A stretch of 10,661 nucleotides of DNA from contig JALVEJ010000157.1 in the NCBI GenBank assembly GCA_027031025.1, positions 1 through 10,661 on the forward strand, read 5' to 3'. Shown piece after piece: positions 6,725 through 10,661 of the stretch. The DNA comes from Flavobacteriales bacterium (GTDB lineage Bacteria > Bacteroidota > Bacteroidia > Flavobacteriales > Flavobacteriaceae). The first letter of the stretch is position 1, and each line of letters begins with the position of its first letter. The translations under genes were made by a program, and so were the position numbers. The notes under the pieces are model-generated. The model did no database searches, was not told where the DNA came from, and saw only the letters and a list, made by a program, of their open reading frames with translations.

Positions 6725-7087
6725 TTATCCTTCTATTTGTTTATGCTCATCATGATTTTCAACCGGCGGACCGACATATTTAGCATCACCAAAGGCTAAT
6801 ATCGGAAAAAAGATTATAGGTAAAAAGATTAAACCTAAGGCAAATAAAACATCTTTACCAAAACTTTTGGCCAATAAATAATAAAGATAAAATGCAATAA
6901 CAACACCTACATAAGGAATAATCATCAATAATCCGAACCAACCGGGTTTACCGACAATTTCAGCCAAAACCCAAACATTATAAAACGGGATGATTGATTT
7001 CCAACCTTCTTGACCGGCTTTTTCAAAAATTTTCCACATTGATGCTATCATCAATATGACAATTAGAAGTAATATAAAATTCAACAT
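6725..7087 (-). CDS. DUF5684-like small membrane protein
   Basis: A 120-residue inner-membrane protein with three hydrophobic segments (about residues 2-19, 50-74 and 78-100) and a short hydrophilic C-terminus rich in Glu, His and Asp. The pattern FEKAGQEGWKSIIPFYNVWVL, then GKPGW and an FGK, is that of the DUF5684 family, as I recognise it from memory. Members are sometimes labelled signal peptidase I because of similar N-terminal extensions, but no Ser/Lys catalytic dyad region is present here. The function is unknown. The ATG is at 7085-7087; a TAnnTTTG box lies 60 bases upstream. It lies downstream of menB on the same strand and converges on nhaD. Confidence 0.75.
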   Translation of the reverse strand: MLNFILLLIVILMIASMWKIFEKAGQEGWKSIIPFYNVWVLAEIVGKPGWFGLLMIIPYVGVVIAFYLYYLLAKSFGKDVLFALGLIFLPIIFFPILAFGDAKYVGPPVENHDEHKQIEG

Positions 7088-7146
7088 AATTAAGTTATTT
7101 TTAGTTATTTGCCTACTCTATTCAGTTTTCGGCTTCCCTGATGTTA

Positions 7147-7154
7147 CAAATTTA
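7147..7154 (-). promoter_or_regulatory. putative -7 box for the DUF5684-like gene
   Basis: On the minus strand this reads TAAATTTG, an exact TAnnTTTG match, 60 bases before the ATG and just past the menB stop. No TTTG is found at the -33 position, and such boxes arise by chance in AT-rich DNA, so support is modest. Confidence 0.3.
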
Positions 7155-7161
7155 ATAAAAT

Positions 7162-7980
7162 TTATGGAAATTTAGGAAATTGTTTAAAATTAGGTTTTCT
7201 TTTTTCCAAAAACGCATTTTTACCTTCTTGGGCTTCATCCATTAGGTAAAACATCAGCGTAGCATCGCCGGCAAATTCCATTAAGCCGCGTTGTCCGTCC
7301 AATTCGGCATTCATGGCGCGTTTAATCATGCGAATTGCCATTGGGCTTTTTTCTTGTATTTTATGGCACCACTCAACCGTCGTATCTTCCAATTCTTCTA
7401 GTGGTACCACTTTGTTGACCATACCCATTTGTTCGGCTTCTTTGGCTGTATATTGGTCACATAAAAACCATATTTCACGAGCTTTTTTCTGCCCCACGTG
7501 GCGCGCCAAATACGACGAGCCGAAGCCACCGTCAAAACTGCCGACTTTTGGTCCGGTTTGTCCGAAACGCGCATTGTCGCTGGCAATAGTCAAATCACAG
7601 ACTACGTGTAGCACATGCCCGCCACCGATGGCATAACCGTTGACCATAGCAATAACCGGCTTGGGTATGGAACGGATTTTTTTATGTACATCTAATACAT
7701 TCAGGCGCGGCACACCGTCTTCGCCAATATAACCGCCTTTACCTTTAACATTTTGGTCGCCACCGCTACAAAAAGCTTTGTCTCCGGCACCGGTCAGTAC
7801 TACCACGTCAATATCTTGATTACGATGGGCAATTTCCAAAGCATCAAGGATTTCGTCATTGGTTTTAGGACGAAAGGCATTATACACCTGTGGACGATTA
7901 ATCGTTATTTTTGCAATACCTTCAAAGTATTCAAACAAAATGTCTTCGTATTGTTTAATAGGTTGCCAATTTCTTTTCAT
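7162..7980 (-). CDS. menB: 1,4-dihydroxy-2-naphthoyl-CoA synthase
   Basis: A 272-residue crotonase-fold enzyme that closes the second ring of the naphthoquinone (O-succinylbenzoyl-CoA to 1,4-dihydroxy-2-naphthoyl-CoA) in menaquinone synthesis, in the cytoplasm. Landmarks are the CoA/oxyanion motif CSGGDQ (71-76), GYAIGGGH (115-122), and QTGPKVGSFD (141-150) with catalytic Asp150. Gly143 in the QTG motif marks the type I, bicarbonate-dependent form, as in Escherichia coli. The C-terminal part, with KSPMAIRMIKRAMNAELDG and FLEKRKPNF, is characteristic. Length is typical. The start is ATG 7978-7980, 83 bases after the stop of the GDP-mannose pyrophosphorylase gene on the same strand. No other men genes are in view. 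Confidence 0.96.
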   Translation of the reverse strand: MKRNWQPIKQYEDILFEYFEGIAKITINRPQVYNAFRPKTNDEILDALEIAHRNQDIDVVVLTGAGDKAFCSGGDQNVKGKGGYIGEDGVPRLNVLDVHKKIRSIPKPVIAMVNGYAIGGGHVLHVVCDLTIASDNARFGQTGPKVGSFDGGFGSSYLARHVGQKKAREIWFLCDQYTAKEAEQMGMVNKVVPLEELEDTTVEWCHKIQEKSPMAIRMIKRAMNAELDGQRGLMEFAGDATLMFYLMDEAQEGKNAFLEKRKPNFKQFPKFP

Positions 7981-8014
7981 ATATTTTTTAGTTTATTTGG
8001 TTAATCGGTTATTT

Positions 8015-8052
8015 GTCATTTCTCACCAGATGAAAGTCGGGAGAGAAATCTC
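8015..8052. repeat. intergenic inverted repeat, probable dispersed element
   Basis: ATTTCTC (8018-8024) and GAGAAAT (8043-8049) form a perfect 7-bp inverted repeat, with CC and GG able to extend it after a small asymmetric bulge. The ends read GTCATTTC and GAGAAATCTC, which I recall as a common dispersed intergenic repeat in Bacteroidota. There is no T tract on either side, so it is not a standard terminator, though it lies just after the GDP-mannose pyrophosphorylase stop. Confidence 0.4.
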
Positions 8053-8063
8053 ATTAAATTACA

Positions 8064-9116
8064 TTAACTTTTAAACTTCCGAGCATAGTCTTTGACTTTT
8101 TGGTCGTCTTTACGCGGAATAATCATTAAGGTTGAAGCGGAATCTACCACGATATAATCTTGCAAATCTTTTAAAACGACCTTTTTGCCATTAGTTTTAA
8201 CTAAATTCCCCTTGCTGTTATCCGCTAACAATTCGCTGTTAATCACTATATTATCTTGATTTGCCGGTTTTAATTGTTCATAAATGGCATTCCAAGCGCC
8301 CAAATCATTCCAAACAAAATCCGCCGGTAAGACATATACATTATCGGCTTTTTCCAAGATACCATAGTCTATAGAAATATTTTGTAATTGCGGAAAAACT
8401 TCTGCAATAAATTCCGGTTCTTTTTCTGTATTATAGAGTGTGTCGCCTGTTGACATTCTTTGATACATCTCGGGTAAATAGGTTTCAAAGGCTTTTAAGA
8501 TACTTGCTGTTCGCCAAATGAAAATACCGGCATTCCATAAATAATTACCTTCGTTTAAAAACTTTACAGCCGCTTGTAAATCGGGTTTTTCGGTGAATTT
8601 CAGCACCTTTTTTATCGGTTCATCCGTATTCTTATCATACTGGATATAACCGTAACCTGTATTGGGACTATGCGGCACAATACCCAAAGTCATCAAAATA
8701 TCCCGTTGTGCAGTTGCTTCAAAAGCCGTTTGCACGTTGTTTATAAATTTATCTTCATCAGCGATATAATGGTCAGACGGTGCCACCAGTAAATTGGCTT
8801 CCGGATTAAGTTGATGAATCTTTTTTGCCGCATACAAAACAGCCGGTGCGGTATTGCGCATAACCGGTTCTGCAATAATCTGATTATCTGATATTTGCGG
8901 TAATTGTCCTCTGATTAAATCCCGATAGCGTTCATTGGTCAAAATATAAATTTGATCAGCCGGTATCAATTTTTGTAAACGCTCAAAAGTCTGTTGGATA
9001 AAAGATTTGCCGGTTCCCAACAAATCTAAGAACTGTTTGGGCATTTCAGCCGTACTTTCGGGCCAAAACCGGCTACCGATACCGCCTGCCATGATAATTC
9101 CGTATTGGTTGTTCAT
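8064..9116 (-). CDS. manC: mannose-1-phosphate guanylyltransferase (GDP-mannose pyrophosphorylase)
   Basis: A 350-residue cytoplasmic nucleotidyltransferase making GDP-mannose from mannose 1-phosphate and GTP, a precursor for polysaccharide, O-antigen and glycoprotein sugars such as mannose and fucose. Motifs appear in order: MAGGIGSRFWP (9-19), the nucleotide-binding signature; MPKQF (25-29); AEPVMRNTAP (82-91); SDHYI (114-118); GYGYI (154-158); FTEKP (174-178); WNAGIFIW (194-201); SIDYGILEK (248-256); and WNDLGAW (269-275). It is the single-function form: the C-terminal phosphomannose isomerase cupin domain of bifunctional ManC is absent. ATG is at 9114-9116, with no Shine-Dalgarno sequence. 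No glycosyltransferase or polysaccharide cluster accompanies it, so a general supply role is likely. Confidence 0.95.
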   Translation of the reverse strand: MNNQYGIIMAGGIGSRFWPESTAEMPKQFLDLLGTGKSFIQQTFERLQKLIPADQIYILTNERYRDLIRGQLPQISDNQIIAEPVMRNTAPAVLYAAKKIHQLNPEANLLVAPSDHYIADEDKFINNVQTAFEATAQRDILMTLGIVPHSPNTGYGYIQYDKNTDEPIKKVLKFTEKPDLQAAVKFLNEGNYLWNAGIFIWRTASILKAFETYLPEMYQRMSTGDTLYNTEKEPEFIAEVFPQLQNISIDYGILEKADNVYVLPADFVWNDLGAWNAIYEQLKPANQDNIVINSELLADNSKGNLVKTNGKKVVLKDLQDYIVVDSASTLMIIPRKDDQKVKDYARKFKS

Positions 9117-9134
9117 TTTTTTTATGAATTTTTA

Positions 9135-9142
9135 CAAAAATA
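9135..9142 (-). promoter_or_regulatory. putative -7 box for the GDP-mannose pyrophosphorylase gene
   Basis: On the minus strand this reads TATTTTTG, an exact TAnnTTTG match, 18 bases before the ATG, which would give a very short leader. The -33 region shows no TTTG. Confidence 0.35.
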
Positions 9143-9175
9143 CAATAAAAAAGCTATGGTTCTATATCGATTTAG

Positions 9176-9472
9176 GTGGGTAATATATATAATATATCAA
9201 ATAATCATGTCCCCCGACATTTGTCGGGGTCAAAGACTTTGTTTAATTGTTTTATTATAATAATGTCAGCCCTTCGGGCTTATTTAGTAAACCTCGAAGA
9301 GGTGATATATTTATAGATTAAACAATAAAAAACCACCATTGAACACCGAAGGGGTGATATATTTATGGAAAATTTATGACGTTAAAAACATAAACCCCGT
9401 AGGGGTGAAATTATAAAAAAAGATAATAACCATGATTATATGATTCTTAAACCTAATTTATTATTTACCCAC
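9176..9472. repeat. intergenic hairpin-repeat region bounded by an 8-bp inverted repeat
   Basis: This occupies most of the 555-base gap between the acyl-CoA dehydrogenase and the GDP-mannose pyrophosphorylase genes; I see no gene in it. Its edges are GTGGGTAA (9176-9183) and TTACCCAC (9465-9472). Inside, in order, are a hairpin CCCCGAC/GTCGGGG (9212-9229), a hairpin AGCCC-TTC-GGGCT (9268-9280), and three copies of an ACCYCGNAGRGGTGA motif beginning at 9291, 9343 and 9394. TTGTTTAAT (9239-9247) is also inverted at 9317-9325. The overall form suggests a decayed non-coding mobile or repeat element. Confidence 0.55.
9291..9407. repeat. three degenerate hairpin repeats, 51-52 bp period
   Basis: The units begin at 9291, 9343 and 9394. 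The first and third each have a perfect 5-bp stem around a 3-base loop (ACCTC-GAA-GAGGT and ACCCC-GTA-GGGGT). The second has the same layout with one stem mismatch (ACACC-GAA-GGGGT). The first two are followed by GATATATTTAT, the third by a shortened GAAATTAT. Spacing is 52 and 51 bases. I recall similar ACCCCGAAGGGGTGA elements as common intergenic repeats in Bacteroidota. Stems are too short and loops too regular for terminators. Confidence 0.6.
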
Positions 9473-9521
9473 ACAAAACAACATAGACCCAAAGTTATTC
9501 ATAAATGCGCTTAATTGAAAC

Positions 9522-9555
9522 AAAAAAGCCCGGAACACCACATTCCGGACTTTTT
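9522..9555 (-). terminator. terminator downstream of the acyl-CoA dehydrogenase gene
   Basis: A 13-position stem (9523-9535 with 9543-9555, one C-A mismatch) with a 7-base loop is flanked by six A on the left and five T on the right. It therefore reads as a terminator on both strands. On the minus strand it lies about 117 bases past the acyl-CoA dehydrogenase stop, beyond the palindrome at 9594-9660. Confidence 0.7.
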
Positions 9556-9593
9556 CATTAATCAAAACAAATACACAACTAACTAAAATATTG

Positions 9594-9660
9594 AGTTGAA
9601 AGTTATACTTCGACAGGCTCAGTAATCTACGTTTAAAGTTATTGAGACATACTTTCAACT
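9594..9660. repeat. 67-bp nested palindrome (REP-like)
   Basis: The outer arms AGTTGAAAGT (9594-9603) and ACTTTCAACT (9651-9660) are perfect 10-bp complements. The inner arms CTCAGTAA (9618-9625) and TTATTGAG (9639-9646) pair over 8 bases with one G-U. Between left arms lies CTTCGACAGG, so the element contains CTTCGACAGGCTCAG, a string I recall as widely dispersed between genes in many bacteria. It sits directly after the acyl-CoA dehydrogenase stop. Confidence 0.55.
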
Positions 9661-9671
9661 TTTAACTAATT

Positions 9672-10661
9672 TTAATACCCGTTAAAAGCATAACGATTAT
9701 CTTCTCTGACTTTTTTGGCAATGGTGCGACGCAGTTCATTCAAATTGGGCGTATTGTTATACTTAGTAAAACGCTTAACCCCCATCAACATCATGCGCAA
9801 CTCATCACCTTCAGCTATTGAATAAATGGCTTCTGTGGCTTTAAATTTGATTTTTTCCACGGCATTGAACAAATTCAATTTACTCATGGCGATTTCAGCC
9901 TCAAAATTGGCATCGGAATTTTGCATAATTTTCTTTTGTGTTGCCAAAATGGTACTTTCCGCCATGTAAATTTCAATCAAAATGTCGGCAGCGTCTAATA
10001 CCAATTGTTGCTGACCGCCGAGCTTGTCACCGAATTTTTGCGCACCGGTTCCGGCGATCATCAAAAAGACTTTTTTCAAGCGTTTAACCATATCTAATTC
10101 TTCATCCAAAGGATTTTTGAATTCGGGTTTGTCAAAGGACGGAATACCCATCAATTCGCCGGCTACAGCTTTTGCCGGTCCTAACAAATCCAATTGTCCT
10201 TTTAAAGCTTTACGAAGTAACATGCTGATAGTCAACAATCTGTTAATCTCATTAGTCCCTTCGTAAATACGGGTAATACGAGCATCACGCCACCAACTTT
10301 CCATAGGCATGTCTTCTGAAAATCCCATACCGCCGAAAATTTGCAATCCCTCATCGGACACTACTTGAGTACCGTCCGAAACATAAACTTTTAAGATAGC
10401 GGCTTCAATGGCATATTCTTCAAAAGCTTTCTTTTCGGCTGCTTCTTCTGATAAACCTTCGGCTTTGTATTCGGCAATACGGTCACTGATATCTTTGGCT
10501 GCTCTATAAATACCGGATTCCGACACATAAGTTTTAGTGGTCATTTCGGCAATTTTTTTCTTAATAGCGCCAAAATTGATAATCGGTTGCCCGAATTGTT
10601 TACGCTCATTGGCATAACGAATACTTTCGGTAATGATACGGCGCATGGCATCAACAATACC
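9672..10661 (-). CDS. acyl-CoA dehydrogenase with VLCAD/ACAD9-like C-terminal extension (3' part)
   Basis: The C-terminal 329 residues of a flavin acyl-CoA dehydrogenase, which oxidises acyl-CoA to trans-2-enoyl-CoA and passes electrons to ETF. The frame is open to the right edge; the ATG at 10644-10646 is internal because family sequence (GIVDAM, then RRIITESIRYANERKQFGQP) continues through it, so the N-terminal and middle domains are outside. The alpha-helical domain includes QIFGGMGFSEDMP and the catalytic base Glu in RIYEGTNEINR (residue 134 of the visible part). Beyond it, about 195 residues form a second helical region, ending in NRYAFNGY. That length matches very-long-chain/ACAD9-type enzymes rather than short- or medium-chain ones of about 380 residues. 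Long-chain fatty-acid oxidation is the likely role; chain length cannot be proved. Confidence 0.93.
   Translation of the reverse strand, partial: GIVDAMRRIITESIRYANERKQFGQPIINFGAIKKKIAEMTTKTYVSESGIYRAAKDISDRIAEYKAEGLSEEAAEKKAFEEYAIEAAILKVYVSDGTQVVSDEGLQIFGGMGFSEDMPMESWWRDARITRIYEGTNEINRLLTISMLLRKALKGQLDLLGPAKAVAGELMGIPSFDKPEFKNPLDEELDMVKRLKKVFLMIAGTGAQKFGDKLGGQQQLVLDAADILIEIYMAESTILATQKKIMQNSDANFEAEIAMSKLNLFNAVEKIKFKATEAIYSIAEGDELRMMLMGVKRFTKYNNTPNLNELRRTIAKKVREDNRYAFNGY

Noticed and set aside
7313..7636. A 107-codon plus-strand frame
   Set aside because: It is antisense to menB, which is intact and unmistakable.
7981..8063. A riboswitch in the menB leader
   Set aside because: The only structure is a simple 7-bp inverted repeat with dispersed-repeat features; no conserved aptamer core was recognised.
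9291..9407. A CRISPR array
   Set aside because: Repeats are only about 15-25 bases, degenerate and palindromic, the intervening DNA is AT-rich and alike between units, and no cas gene is nearby.
9461..9658. A 65-codon minus-strand frame in the intergenic region
   Set aside because: It runs through the terminator stem and the palindrome, has no recognisable sequence, and looks like chance translation of structured DNA.

Overview
The window looks like an ordinary chromosomal stretch from a low-GC, menaquinone-using member of the Bacteroidota. The evidence is indirect. Genes lack obvious Shine-Dalgarno sequences, several upstream regions carry a TAnnTTTG -7 box, the NhaD antiporter and the DUF5684-like protein are of kinds common in that phylum, and the intergenic DNA is littered with short GC-rich hairpins in AT-rich sequence. 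I cannot name a genus. Both outer genes are cut by the window edges.

Layout. Bases 1-1137 (+) hold the 3' end of a D-cysteine desulfhydrase/ACC-deaminase-like gene overlapping a small alpha/beta-hydrolase gene. Bases 1361-3027 (-) hold a VanX-like M15 dipeptidase with a lipoprotein signal but no ATG, preceded by a cation diffusion facilitator. A divergent promoter region then leads to 3152-5133 (+), a long-form DapF translationally coupled (TAATG) to a cystathionine-beta-synthase-like PLP enzyme, followed by nhaD (5221-6597). Facing these on the minus strand are a DUF5684-like membrane protein (6725-7087), menB (7162-7980), a GDP-mannose pyrophosphorylase (8064-9116) and the 3' part of a long acyl-CoA dehydrogenase (9672-10661).

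Function. Most genes are metabolic or homeostatic: amino-acid and peptidoglycan precursor chemistry (DapF, PLP enzyme, D,D-dipeptidase), ion homeostasis (CDF, NhaD), menaquinone synthesis, GDP-mannose supply and fatty-acid oxidation. I see no defence system, phage, complete insertion sequence, CRISPR array, tRNA or rRNA. The only pair that reads like a dedicated small pathway is DapF plus the PLP enzyme.

The more unusual content is between genes: a decayed array of hairpins with 51-52 bp spacing at 9291-9407 flanked by an 8-bp inverted repeat; a nested palindrome at 9594-9660; an 85-bp element with 17-bp inverted ends at 6628-6712 that doubles as a terminator; an inverted repeat at 8018-8049; and the non-ATG start of the M15 lipoprotein. 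None of these amounts to a demonstrable new system.
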